From contig NZ_CP108568.1 of the NCBI RefSeq assembly GCF_036010485.1, positions 2,564,001 through 2,628,000 on the forward strand: a DNA stretch of 64,000 nucleotides, written 5' to 3'. Source of the stretch: Streptomyces sp. NBC_01198 (GTDB taxonomy: Bacteria > Actinomycetota > Actinomycetes > Streptomycetales > Streptomycetaceae). Below are positions 1-8,369 of the stretch, piece by piece. Every line of letters starts with the position of its first letter. Position 1 is the stretch's first letter. A program made the translations under genes and the position numbers. The notes below the pieces were generated by a model. That model was not told where the DNA came from, did no database searches, and was given only the letters and a program-made list of their open reading frames with translations.

Positions 1-1013
1 GTGGCCGGGTCGGGGACGGGCAGCAGGTCTCCCGGGCGGAGGGCGTGGCGGGCGAGGAGGGCGGCGACGGGGACGGGCGTGCCGTCGGGGTCGCGGAGGT
101 CGCCCACCGTGAGGGCCTGGTCGGCGGTGGAGACCGTGAGGCCGGTGGTGTCGGCGGCCAGCAGCGTGCCCGGGGGGCGGGCGCCGGGGGCGGCCGGGGA
201 CAGCCGGCTGCGGCCGACCACCAGGTAACCGCCGCCCGGGAGCGGGAGCTTCGCCGTGCCGAAGGCGTTCTCGCTGCGGCCCAGGGCGGCAGCGCGCACC
301 AGCGCGTGCAGCCCCCGGCCGCCGCGCGTCCAGCGCAGCAGCCCGCCGCCCGGCAGCACGTCACCGCGGCCGTGGTAGGTGCGCAGCCGCATGTCCTGCG
401 GTTCGGGCGCCGCCCGCCCCGCCGCGAGCAGGTCGGCGAGTTCGGCGAAGGAGTCCGTTCCGGCCTGGAAGCAGGCGGTGTTGAGGTCGTAGGCGGTGTC
501 GTCCGGGCCGACGTCGAAGCACCGCCGCAGCAGGACGTCGCCCTCGTCGGCGCCCGCGGTCATCACGTGCCAGGTCACCCCGTGCTCGGCGGGCGACTCC
601 AGCAGCGCCCAGCTGGTGGCCTGCACACCGGCGTGCCGTGGCAGCAGGGCGTCGTGGAAGTTGACCGCCATCCGCCGCGGCAGGTCGAGCAGCCGCTGCG
701 GGACGATCCGCATGTTGGTGATGCTGAACAGGTAGTCGAACGGCTCACCGTCCAGGGCCGCTTCCAGGCTGTCGAGGCGCGGCAGGCTGGTGATGCCCCG
801 CTCCCCGGCCCAGTCGCGCAAGGCCGCCTCGGGCGAGACCAGGGCCGTGACGCGGTGGCCGCGTTCCCGCCACAGGCGCACGCATTCGGCGAGCAGCGCG
901 TGCTCGCCGACCATGACGGCGCTCAGCGGCGGTTCTGGCGGCCCGGCGGGCGGCGGGACCTGCACCGGTGGCGGAACCTGCCCCGGTGGCGGGCCGGCGG
1001 ATTCACCGCCCAT
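1..1013 (-). CDS. formyltransferase domain protein, N-terminal part of a larger enzyme (runs off the window)
   Basis: The reading frame is open from an ATG at 1013 to the window edge (337 codons), so the C-terminus is missing. Residues about 30-240 are a formyltransferase domain of the methionyl-tRNA formyltransferase type: a FDYLFSITN strand, then NFHDALLPRHAG with N118 and H120, and ADEGDVL with D156, matching the Asn-His-Asp triad that uses N10-formyl-tetrahydrofolate. Residues about 250-337 look like the small C-terminal domain of such enzymes. The first 30 residues are Pro-rich, so an internal ATG at 914 is an alternative start. The start overlaps the end of the ketosynthase by 11 bp, so the two are co-translated. 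Formyltransferase domains in such clusters often head NRPS or adenylating enzymes; whether that holds here lies outside the window. Confidence 0.75.
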   Translation of the reverse strand, partial: MGGESAGPPPGQVPPPVQVPPPAGPPEPPLSAVMVGEHALLAECVRLWRERGHRVTALVSPEAALRDWAGERGITSLPRLDSLEAALDGEPFDYLFSITNMRIVPQRLLDLPRRMAVNFHDALLPRHAGVQATSWALLESPAEHGVTWHVMTAGADEGDVLLRRCFDVGPDDTAYDLNTACFQAGTDSFAELADLLAAGRAAPEPQDMRLRTYHGRGDVLPGGGLLRWTRGGRGLHALVRAAALGRSENAFGTAKLPLPGGGYLVVGRSRLSPAAPGARPPGTLLAADTTGLTVSTADQALTVGDLRDPDGTPVPVAALLARHALRPGDLLPVPDPA

Positions 1014-2259
1014 GGTCCGTACCGCCGGTTCTGGCCTGCCGGGTGCTCGGCGGCTGGAAGACCAGGGCGACGTTGTGGCCGCCGAAGGCCGAGGACGTCG
1101 ACAGGGCGGCCCTGACCTGCGCGGGCCTGGCGGTGCCGCGCACGTGGTCAAGGTCGCACGCGGGGTCCGGGTCGTCCAGGTTGTGCGTGGGCGGCAGCGT
1201 GCCGCCGGCCAGCGCCAGGATGGTGGCCGCCGCCTCCACCGCGCCCGAGCCGCCGAGCAGGTGCCCGGTGACGCCCTTGGTCGAGCTGACCGCGGGCTGG
1301 TCGTCGCCGAAGACCTGCCGGATGGCGGCGGCTTCCGCCATGTCGCCGATCTTCGTGCCGGTGCCGTGCGCGTTGACGTAGCCGATGTCGGCGAGGTCGA
1401 GGCCGGCCCGGCTGACCGCGCTGCGCAGGCAGGCGGCGACGCCGGACCCGTCCGGGTTGGGCATGATCAGGTGGTCGGCGTATCCGGCGGCGCCGCGCGC
1501 GTCGGCGAAGTCGGCGCGCTCGACCACGAGCATGCCGCCGCCCTCACCGAGGACGAAGCCGTTGCGGCGGGAGTCGAAGGGCCGGCTCGCGGCGGTCGGA
1601 TCGTCCGCCCAACCGGTGGCCAGCGCACGGGCGTTGCGGAAGCCCGCGATGCCGGTGAGGCCGCCGAGGGTGGCCTCGGTGCCGCCGCAGACGACGACGT
1701 CGGCGTCGCCGGCCGAGATCAGCCGGAAGGCCTCGGCGATGGCGTGCGCGCTCGCCGCGCAGGCGGTGGTGATGGTGGAACTGAAGCCGTGGATCCCGTG
1801 CTTGAGCGCGATCCTGGCCGTCGCCATGTTCGGCAGGAAGGCCGAGTAGAGGTACGAGCTGACGCCGGTGTGGCCGCGCTCGCCCGAGGCGCGGGCCTGC
1901 CGCTCGAAGGTGATCATGCCGCCGGCGCCGGTGGAGGCGATGACGGCGACCCGGTAGGGGTCCACGTCCTCGCCGATCTTGATCCCGGAGTCGGCGAGCG
2001 CCGCGTCCGCGGCCGCGACGGCCATCAGCGCGAAGCGGTCGACCACGCCCCTGTCGTGCCGCGGCACCAGGGGGGCGGGGTCGAGGTCGGGGGCGATGCC
2101 GGCCGAGTCGATGATGCCGGCCGCCACATGGCCCTCAGGCGGGCGTACGAGCCCGGAGCGCGGCAGGCACAGCGCATCGAAGAACTCCGCCACGTCCGTG
2201 CCCAGCGGTGTGACCAGGCCGATGCCGGTCACCACCGCACGCGGTGCTGTGCTGTCCAC
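1003..2259 (-). CDS. beta-ketoacyl-ACP synthase II-type (FabF-like) ketosynthase
   Basis: A 418-aa condensing enzyme of the thiolase fold, expected to join an acyl group on its cysteine with a malonyl-ACP unit in the cytosol. The catalytic triad is complete: C167 in TACAAS, H298 in NAHGTGT and H333 in KGVTGHLLG, plus the GTKIGD and AFGGHN motifs of FabF enzymes. Length is normal for the family. It starts 20 bp after the ACP stop and overlaps the formyltransferase start, so ACP, ketosynthase and formyltransferase form one leftward unit. The discrete ACP-ketosynthase pair with lipid-modifying enzymes nearby points to a dedicated acyl chain rather than housekeeping fatty acid synthesis (inference). 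Confidence 0.9.
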   Translation of the reverse strand: MDSTAPRAVVTGIGLVTPLGTDVAEFFDALCLPRSGLVRPPEGHVAAGIIDSAGIAPDLDPAPLVPRHDRGVVDRFALMAVAAADAALADSGIKIGEDVDPYRVAVIASTGAGGMITFERQARASGERGHTGVSSYLYSAFLPNMATARIALKHGIHGFSSTITTACAASAHAIAEAFRLISAGDADVVVCGGTEATLGGLTGIAGFRNARALATGWADDPTAASRPFDSRRNGFVLGEGGGMLVVERADFADARGAAGYADHLIMPNPDGSGVAACLRSAVSRAGLDLADIGYVNAHGTGTKIGDMAEAAAIRQVFGDDQPAVSSTKGVTGHLLGGSGAVEAAATILALAGGTLPPTHNLDDPDPACDLDHVRGTARPAQVRAALSTSSAFGGHNVALVFQPPSTRQARTGGTDHGR

Positions 2260-2279
2260 TCCCCCGCCGCCTTCCGATG

Positions 2280-2552
2280 TCAGACCGCGGGACCCGCGGC
2301 CGAGGTCGCACCCACCCGCTCGGCCACCAGCGAGGAGAACTCGTCCAGGGTCAGGTCCGCCATCCCTGGCAGCTCCTCGTCGGAGAACTTCACCCCGAAG
2401 TCGTCCTCGATGCGCACCGCGAGCTCCGCGACGGCGAGCGACTCCAGGTCGAGCCCGGCCGGGCCGAGCACCATCGTGTCCGTCAACTCGCTGACGTCGT
2501 AGTTCATCTCGGTCAAGGCGGCCTTGACCGCGTCACGTATCGTCTCGAACAC
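2280..2552 (-). CDS. acyl carrier protein
   Basis: A 90-aa acidic protein with the four-helix acyl carrier pattern. S38 in GLDLESLAVAEL is the expected phosphopantetheine site; the usual DSL reads ESL here. It should carry acyl intermediates for the ketosynthase encoded 20 bp downstream. The start is an ATG preceded by GGAGT. The 168 bp between it and larC upstream show no gene, so it may share the larBC transcript or have its own promoter there. A discrete ACP of this kind could serve type II PKS or fatty-acyl chemistry; the neighbouring single ketosynthase fits either. Confidence 0.9.
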   Translation of the reverse strand: MFETIRDAVKAALTEMNYDVSELTDTMVLGPAGLDLESLAVAELAVRIEDDFGVKFSDEELPGMADLTLDEFSSLVAERVGATSAAGPAV

Positions 2553-2720
2553 ACCGACTCCTGATTCGTGGCCGCATGCCTGTACGAAGGTCCCTACAGG
2601 CCGTCACCCTGGCACGGGCCGCGCTCCCATGGCACGCCGTCCCTGCGGTTGCACACCGGTGTCCCGGCGGGCGGGGCGAGGTTGTGCGACGTCGGAATTT
2701 CCGCGGTTGCACGGCCCGGT

Positions 2721-3938
2721 TCAGCCTCCGGCGGGCGCGGCGGGGCCCGCCCGCTCGCCGAGCAGGCGGGCCTCGTCCAGCACGGCCGCGAGCGGCAGCC
2801 CGGCACGGCGCGCGGCCGCGGCGGCCTCGTCGTACTCCGGCTGGACGGTGACGATCCGCCCGGCGAGATAGCCGCGCTTCACCCCGATCCGGCTGCCGGC
2901 GACGGTGACCTCCACCCGGTCGCGCGGCAGCGAGCGGCGGGTCACCGGGGAGACCCGCACGCCCAGCGTCGTCGTCTGCTCGAAGACCAACCCGCAGACC
3001 AGGTCCAGGCGTTCGGCGTCCACCAGGACGCTGAGCAGCTGGGCGGGCCGGCCCTTCCTGGTCAGTGCGGGCGTGCACCACGCGTCGGCGGCGCCTGCCG
3101 CCCGCAGGGCGTCCAGCAGGTCGGGCCAGATCCGCGGGTCGAGGTCGTCCACGGTGGTGTCCACCCGGTGCAGTGCCGAGGTCGCCCAGTGCGCGGGCTC
3201 GCCGGCGCTCTCGCCGACCAGCACGCGCAGCACGTTGGGGTGGGTGCGGGGGTCCGCGGTGCCCGCGCCGACGCCGACCGCGAGCGGGGTCAGCGCGGGC
3301 GGCGGCCCCCACCCGGTGGCCAGGGCGCACAGCAGGGCGGCGCCGGTGGGGGTGCACAGCTCCATCGCCGCCGGGTGCGCGGCGATCGGCGCCCCGGCGG
3401 CGGTGAGCAGTTCCAGGACGGCGGGCCCGGGGATCGGGATGGTGCCGTGCGCACCGGCCACCTTTCCCGCGCCGACGGCGACCGGCCCGACGATCCGCCG
3501 TACGGACGGTGCGAGCAGCCCCAGGCTGTGCAGGGCGGTCGCGCAGCCCACGACGTCGGCGATGGCGTCGAGCGCCCCGACCTCGTGGAAGTGCACCTGC
3601 GCGGCGGCGATCCCGTGCACCCGGCCCTCGGCGGCGGCCAGCCGCCGGAAGACCTCCTCGGCGAAGTCCGCCACCTCGGGTGGCAGTTCGCCGCCGGCGA
3701 TGACGTCCAGGACGTCGTCGAGCCCGCGGCGGGCCGCGGACTCGGCGGTGCTGACGCCGGCGTGGGCGGCCCGGAAGCCGTGCCGCCTGACCTCCCGCAG
3801 CTCCAGACGGATCGCCTCGACTCCAAGCGAGCCCAACGCGGCCTCGACGGCGGCGAGTTCGGCTCCCGCGTCGAGCAGCGCGGCCAGCAGCATGTCCCCG
3901 GCTGCCCCGTTGGCCGGGTCGACCCACAGCGTCCTCAT
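2721..3938 (-). CDS. larC: nickel-pincer cofactor biosynthesis protein LarC
   Basis: A 405-aa protein matching LarC, the CTP-dependent nickel insertase (cyclometallase) that puts Ni into the pyridinium dithiocarboxylate nucleotide to finish the nickel-pincer cofactor. The family opening DPANGAAGDMLLAALLDAG and the motifs HFHEVGALDAIADVVG and PTGAALL are clear. It is one uninterrupted frame, unlike the Lactiplantibacillus gene that needs a programmed frameshift. The chosen ATG at 3938 puts this motif at the N-terminus; the frame is open further upstream but that part is only Arg/Pro-rich. It lies 106 bp downstream of larB in the same direction. Confidence 0.9.
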   Translation of the reverse strand: MRTLWVDPANGAAGDMLLAALLDAGAELAAVEAALGSLGVEAIRLELREVRRHGFRAAHAGVSTAESAARRGLDDVLDVIAGGELPPEVADFAEEVFRRLAAAEGRVHGIAAAQVHFHEVGALDAIADVVGCATALHSLGLLAPSVRRIVGPVAVGAGKVAGAHGTIPIPGPAVLELLTAAGAPIAAHPAAMELCTPTGAALLCALATGWGPPPALTPLAVGVGAGTADPRTHPNVLRVLVGESAGEPAHWATSALHRVDTTVDDLDPRIWPDLLDALRAAGAADAWCTPALTRKGRPAQLLSVLVDAERLDLVCGLVFEQTTTLGVRVSPVTRRSLPRDRVEVTVAGSRIGVKRGYLAGRIVTVQPEYDEAAAAARRAGLPLAAVLDEARLLGERAGPAAPAGG

Positions 3939-4044
3939 CGGGCACCCCGCCCGTGCGCCGCGCACGGCCCGGAGGCCGCGGCGGACCCGCGCTCCCGGCG
4001 CGGGCCGGGCACGCACTCGGCAGGCGGCACCGGCAGCAGCGGGC

Positions 4045-4884
4045 TCACCGGGCCACCCCCGCCCGGCGGGCGATGCGGGCGGCCGCCACGCCCGCGCCGA
4101 AGCCGTTGTCGACGTTGACCGACAGGACGCCGGGGGCGCAGGTGTTGAGGGTGGCAAGGAAGGCGGTCAGGCCGTCGAGGTGCCAGCCGTAGCCGACGCT
4201 GGTCGGGACGGCGATCAGCGGGAGGCCGACCAGGCCGCCGAGGACGGAGGGCAGCGCGGCCTCCATGCCGGCGACCGCCACGACGACGTCGCACGCGGCG
4301 ATCCGGTCGCGCTGCGCCAGCAGCCGGTGCAGGCCCGCCACGCCGACGTCCACGATCTCGTCGGTGTGGGCGCCGAAGACGTTCACCGTGGCCGCGCACT
4401 CGCGCAGCACCGGGAGGTCCGCGGTGCCGGCGCACACCACCGCCACCAGGCCGTTGCGGGGCGCTGGCGGGCCGAGGGTCGCCGTACGGCCGACGTCGTC
4501 CACCGTGACGCCCGGCAGGTCGCGGCGGCACCACTCCCGCGCCTCGTCCGACAGCCGGGTCGCGAGCACCGGCCGGTCGGGGTGCGCCCGGGCCAGCGCG
4601 CCCATCGCGCCGACGATCTGCGCCGGGGTCTTGCCCGCGCCGTAGACGACCTCGGGGTCGCCGGTGCGGGCGGCGCGGTCGACGTCGAGCCTGGCGTACC
4701 CGAGGTCCACCTCGGCGCCGGCGGGCGGGAGTTCGCGGTCTCGCGGGACCGTGCGGTCCGCCTCGCCCGGCGGCGGGACCGGCTCGGGACGGGCGGCGCC
4801 GGCCGTCGCGGGCCGGACCGGCCCGGGGCCGTCCGCGCCGGTAGCCGGCCGGACCGGCTTGTGGCCTGCGGCTTTCTGATCCAT
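4045..4884 (-). CDS. larB: nickel-pincer cofactor biosynthesis protein LarB
   Basis: A 279-aa PurE-like carboxylase/hydrolase. LarB carboxylates nicotinic acid adenine dinucleotide and hydrolyses the anhydride to give pyridinium dicarboxylate mononucleotide, the first step toward the nickel-pincer cofactor. Recognisable parts are VVYGAGKTPAQIVGAM, VAVVCAGTADLPVLREC, VVVAVAGMEAALPSVLGGL and VPTSVGYG. The first 55 residues are a low-complexity Pro/Ala extension absent from typical LarB of about 250 aa, so a later start is possible. It is divergent from larE across about 62 bp, which must hold promoters for both directions. Confidence 0.9.
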   Translation of the reverse strand: MDQKAAGHKPVRPATGADGPGPVRPATAGAARPEPVPPPGEADRTVPRDRELPPAGAEVDLGYARLDVDRAARTGDPEVVYGAGKTPAQIVGAMGALARAHPDRPVLATRLSDEAREWCRRDLPGVTVDDVGRTATLGPPAPRNGLVAVVCAGTADLPVLRECAATVNVFGAHTDEIVDVGVAGLHRLLAQRDRIAACDVVVAVAGMEAALPSVLGGLVGLPLIAVPTSVGYGWHLDGLTAFLATLNTCAPGVLSVNVDNGFGAGVAAARIARRAGVAR

Positions 4885-4946
4885 CGTGTTTCAGACCCTT
4901 CGTTCCGGCCCCGGCCGGCGCGGTTTGCCACTCTCCGGAGGTGCAC

Positions 4947-5873
4947 GTGGTGGAGTTCGGTTCCGCGGCGGACGCGGCGCGTGCGCTGCTCGCCGAGACC
5001 GCAGGCTACGGCGGCACCCTGGTCGCCTTCTCCGGCGGCGTCGACTCCAGCGTCGTCGTCGCGGCCGCCGCCCGTGCGCTCGGCACGGACGGCATGGCGG
5101 CGGTGACCGCGGTCTCCCCCGCCCTGCCCACCGCGGAACTCGCTGCGGCCCGACGATTCTGCGACGGCCTCGGAGTGACCCACCACCTGGTGGACACCCG
5201 GGAGCTCGACGTCGCCGGCTATCGCGACAACGGCCCGCAGCGCTGCTTCTTCTGCAAGAGCACCCTGCTGGACGCGGCCCTCGACGTGGCCTCGCGGCTG
5301 GGCTTCGGGTGCGTGGCGACGGGGACGAACGCCACCGACGTGGTGGACCGCTTCCGCCCCGGCATCGCGGCGGCGGCCCGGCGCGGGGCACGCACACCGC
5401 TGGCCGACGCGGGCCTGGGCAAGGCGGCGGTGCGCGACGTCGCCCGGCTGTGGTCGCTGCCGACCTGGGACAAGCCGGCGATGGCCTGCCTGTCGAGCCG
5501 GATCGCGTACGGGCTGCAGATCACTCCGGGGCGGCTGGCCCGGGTCGAGCGCGCCGAGGTGCTGGTGCGCGAGACGCTGGGGCAGGACCCGCTGGTACGC
5601 CGCGCGTTGGGGCGGGAGTCCCTGGCGGGCGACGCGCAGGCCGTGCAGGCGGCGGCACCGGGGGCGGCACCCCAGGTGCCGGCCCCGCACCCGGACCGTA
5701 CCGACGTGCGGGTCAGGGACCTCGGCGAGGCGGTGCGGATCGAGGTGGATCCGCGGATCGCGGCCGACCCGGCCGCCCACCCGCCGCTGGTGGACGCGGT
5801 CCGGCTGGCCGGCTTCGCCCATGTCCCGGTCACCGTGGAGGTGTTCAGGTCGGGTTCCATGAACACCCCCTGA
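4947..5873 (+). CDS. larE: ATP-dependent sacrificial sulfur transferase LarE
   Basis: A 308-aa PP-loop ATPase that adenylates the pyridinium dicarboxylate carboxylates and replaces oxygen with sulfur. The PP-loop SGGVDSS is at residues 29-35. C181 in PAMACLSSRIAYG aligns with the sulfur-donating cysteine of LarE. C100 and C103 in RCFFCKS form an extra CxxC, so a cluster-bearing version cannot be excluded. Several GTG codons compete for the start: GGAGG at 4937-4941 favours 4947 or 4950 over 4941. It begins the rightward arm and is separated by 192 bp from the acyl reductase operon. Confidence 0.9.
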   Translation: MVEFGSAADAARALLAETAGYGGTLVAFSGGVDSSVVVAAAARALGTDGMAAVTAVSPALPTAELAAARRFCDGLGVTHHLVDTRELDVAGYRDNGPQRCFFCKSTLLDAALDVASRLGFGCVATGTNATDVVDRFRPGIAAAARRGARTPLADAGLGKAAVRDVARLWSLPTWDKPAMACLSSRIAYGLQITPGRLARVERAEVLVRETLGQDPLVRRALGRESLAGDAQAVQAAAPGAAPQVPAPHPDRTDVRVRDLGEAVRIEVDPRIAADPAAHPPLVDAVRLAGFAHVPVTVEVFRSGSMNTP

Positions 5874-5921
5874 TCGGCCGCTGACCTGCGGCGACACCGA
5901 CTCCCGTGCGAGCGGTGGCCA

Positions 5922-5951
5922 TTGCCCCCCTTCCGAGCGTTGGCCTAACCT
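5922..5951 (+). promoter_or_regulatory. possible promoter for the reductase-ADH-LarA-PlsC operon
   Basis: In the 192-bp gap before the acyl reductase, TTGCCC (5922-5927) and TAACCT (5946-5951) are separated by 18 bp, an acceptable match to a vegetative sigma-70-type promoter. This is a weak, by-eye call. Confidence 0.3.
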
Positions 5952-6065
5952 GAGCGCGTCGACGGGGCGGCACCTCCTCACGTGTTCCCGCCTCTCCAGG
6001 GCCTCGTGCGGGCCGGAACACCGCCCGCCCCACCCACCTGATGGAATCCGTAGGGAGGTTCTGCC

Positions 6066-8369
6066 GTGGCGCCACCTGTCCCGGACGGGATGCCGCCGGC
6101 AGCGGGACCCGCGTCACCCGGCGGCCATGTCCTGCTCACCGGCGCGACCGGCTTCCTCGGGCAGGCGATGCTGGAGCGGCTGATCGTCGAGCACCCGGAC
6201 ACCCGGGTCACCGTGCTGGCCAGGCGACGCGGCGACGCCTCGGCGGCCGACCGGCTTGCGGGTCTGGCACGCAAGCCGGTCTTCCGCACGCTGCGCGAAC
6301 GTATCGGCTACGCCGGCGTCCAGGCCGCGCTGGCCGAGCGGGTGGACAGCCTGGAGGGCGACCTCGGCAGCGGGATGCCGGCGCTGCCCGGCACGCTGAC
6401 CAGCGTCCTGCACTGCGCCTCCACCGTCTCCTTCGACCCGCCGGTGGACGAGGCGTTCCGGATCAACGTCCAGGGCGCCCGCGACCTCTACGAGGCGGTC
6501 GCCGCCTGCGGCGGCCGGCCGCACGTGGTGCACGTCTCGACGGCGTACGTCTCCGCGCTGCACCGAGGCGTCGTCGCCGAGCGGGCGCTCGACCACGACG
6601 TCGACTGGCGCTCCGAGTTGCGGCACGCGCTGGCCGCGCGAGAGGAGGCCGAGCAGCTGTCGCGCACGTCCGGCGTGCTGCGGCCGCTGCTGGCGGCGGC
6701 CCGCGCCGAGCACGGCAAGGCCGGGGCGACCGCGACGGCGCAGGCCGCCGAGCGGGCCCGCCGCGACTGGGTGCACGAACGGCTGGTCGCGGCCGGGCGG
6801 TTACGCGGGCAGAGCCTGGGGTGGACGGACGTCTACACCTTCACCAAGGCGCTGGGCGAGCGTGTCGCCGAGGAGTACGCGCGCGGGGCGGGCCTGACGC
6901 TGTCGGTGCTGCGGCCGACGATCGTGCAGGCCGCGCTGGAGCGCCCGTACCCCGGCTGGTTCGAGTCGTACAAGATGATGGACCCGATCACGCTCGCCTA
7001 CGGGCGCGGCGAGATCCCCGAATTCCCGGTCCACGCCGAGAGCGTGGTCGACATCGTGCCGGTGGACTTCGTCACCGCCGCCGCCCTCGCTGTGGCCGCC
7101 GCACCGCCCCCGCCCGGCGAACCGGCGTACTTCCACGTCGGCACCGGCGCCCGCAACCCGCTGACCCAGCAGGAACTGCACCGGCATGTGGCGCGCTACT
7201 TCACCGCGCACCCGCTGCCCGACGCCGGACGCGGCCACGTCAAGGTGCCGCCGTGGCGCTTCCCCGGCGCCGCCACCGTGGAACGGACGCTGAAGGCCGG
7301 CGAGCGGGCGGCCGGCCTGGTCGACAGGGCGCTGCCGCTGCTGCCGGCCACCGCGAGGGTCAGGGACCGGGTGGACAAGGCCCGCGCCGACACCCAGCGC
7401 ACCCGGGCCCTGCGCCGGCTGCTCGACCTCTACGGCGGCTACGGCGGGGTCGAGGCGGTCTACGGCGACGCCAACGTCATCGCGCTGCACCGGGCCCGGC
7501 CGGAAGGCAGCCCCGGCTTCGACGTCGCCGGGATCTCCTGGCCGCACTACGTCGGCGAGGTCTACTGCCCGGCGGTCACCGCGGTGGCCCGGCGCACCTC
7601 GGCGCCGCGCAGGAAGCGGGCCGGCTCCGACGGGCTGCCGCCGGGCAAGGACATCGCGGCGGTCTTCGACCTGGAGGGCACGGTGCTGGCCTCCAACCTC
7701 GTCGAGGTCTTCCTGTGGACCCGGCTGGTGGGCGGCCCGCGCTCGTCGTGGGCGGGCGAGATCGCCTCGCTGGCCCTGTCGGTGCCCGGCTACCTGCAGG
7801 CCGAGCGCCGCGACCGCGGTGACTTCGTCCGGGCCTTCATGCGCCGCTACGCCGGCTGCTCGGAGGCCGAACTGCGGGCCCTGGTGCGGCACCGCATCGG
7901 CGACGCGCTGCTGCACCGGTCCTTCCCCGAGGCCGTCCGCCGCATCCGCGCGCACCGGGCGGCCGGCCACCGCACCGTCCTGATCACCGGCACCGCCGAC
8001 CTGTTCGTGCAGCCGTTGGGCCCGCTCTTCGACGAGATCGCCGCGAGCCGCCTCCAGGTGCGCGACGGGGTGCTGACCGGGCGCCTGGAGCGGCCGCCGG
8101 TGGTCGGCGAGGCGCGGGCGGCCTGGACGAAGCGGTACGCCGAGACGGCGGGCATCGACCTGAAGCGCTCGTACGCCTACGGCGACAGCTTCTCCGACAG
8201 CGCGCTGCTCGGCGTGGTCGGCAACCCGGTCGCGGTCAACCCCGACCACCGGCTGCACCGGCACGCGGCCCGGCGCGCCTGGCGGGTCGAGGAGTGGGGC
8301 GCGCACACCGGCGGCCGGATCGACGCGGCGCTGACCGCCCTGTCGGGACCGGCGGAGGCGCTGCGATGA
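6066..8369 (+). CDS. fatty-acyl reductase (extended SDR) fused to a HAD-IB hydrolase domain
   Basis: A 767-aa fusion. Residues about 20-480 are a Male-sterility/NAD-binding-4 type reductase: TGATGFLGQ at 25-33 binds NAD(P)H, HVSTAYVS follows, and YTFTKALGE supplies the YxxxK pair. Such domains reduce acyl thioesters to aldehydes or alcohols. Residues about 530-760 are a HAD-IB (SerB-like) domain with motif I FDLEGTV near 533, VLITGTADLF as motif II and YGDSFSDS near 705 as motif IV. The second motif I Asp is Glu. The start is a GTG after GGGAGG. The stop overlaps the ADH start as ATGA. It probably reduces the acyl chain built by the ketosynthase and ACP (inference). Confidence 0.85.
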   Translation: MAPPVPDGMPPAAGPASPGGHVLLTGATGFLGQAMLERLIVEHPDTRVTVLARRRGDASAADRLAGLARKPVFRTLRERIGYAGVQAALAERVDSLEGDLGSGMPALPGTLTSVLHCASTVSFDPPVDEAFRINVQGARDLYEAVAACGGRPHVVHVSTAYVSALHRGVVAERALDHDVDWRSELRHALAAREEAEQLSRTSGVLRPLLAAARAEHGKAGATATAQAAERARRDWVHERLVAAGRLRGQSLGWTDVYTFTKALGERVAEEYARGAGLTLSVLRPTIVQAALERPYPGWFESYKMMDPITLAYGRGEIPEFPVHAESVVDIVPVDFVTAAALAVAAAPPPPGEPAYFHVGTGARNPLTQQELHRHVARYFTAHPLPDAGRGHVKVPPWRFPGAATVERTLKAGERAAGLVDRALPLLPATARVRDRVDKARADTQRTRALRRLLDLYGGYGGVEAVYGDANVIALHRARPEGSPGFDVAGISWPHYVGEVYCPAVTAVARRTSAPRRKRAGSDGLPPGKDIAAVFDLEGTVLASNLVEVFLWTRLVGGPRSSWAGEIASLALSVPGYLQAERRDRGDFVRAFMRRYAGCSEAELRALVRHRIGDALLHRSFPEAVRRIRAHRAAGHRTVLITGTADLFVQPLGPLFDEIAASRLQVRDGVLTGRLERPPVVGEARAAWTKRYAETAGIDLKRSYAYGDSFSDSALLGVVGNPVAVNPDHRLHRHAARRAWRVEEWGAHTGGRIDAALTALSGPAEALR

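Noticed and set aside
45..1115. Long plus-strand open frame over the formyltransferase region
   Set aside because: Composition is Arg/Gly/Ala-rich with no motifs, while the opposite strand encodes a clear formyltransferase domain.
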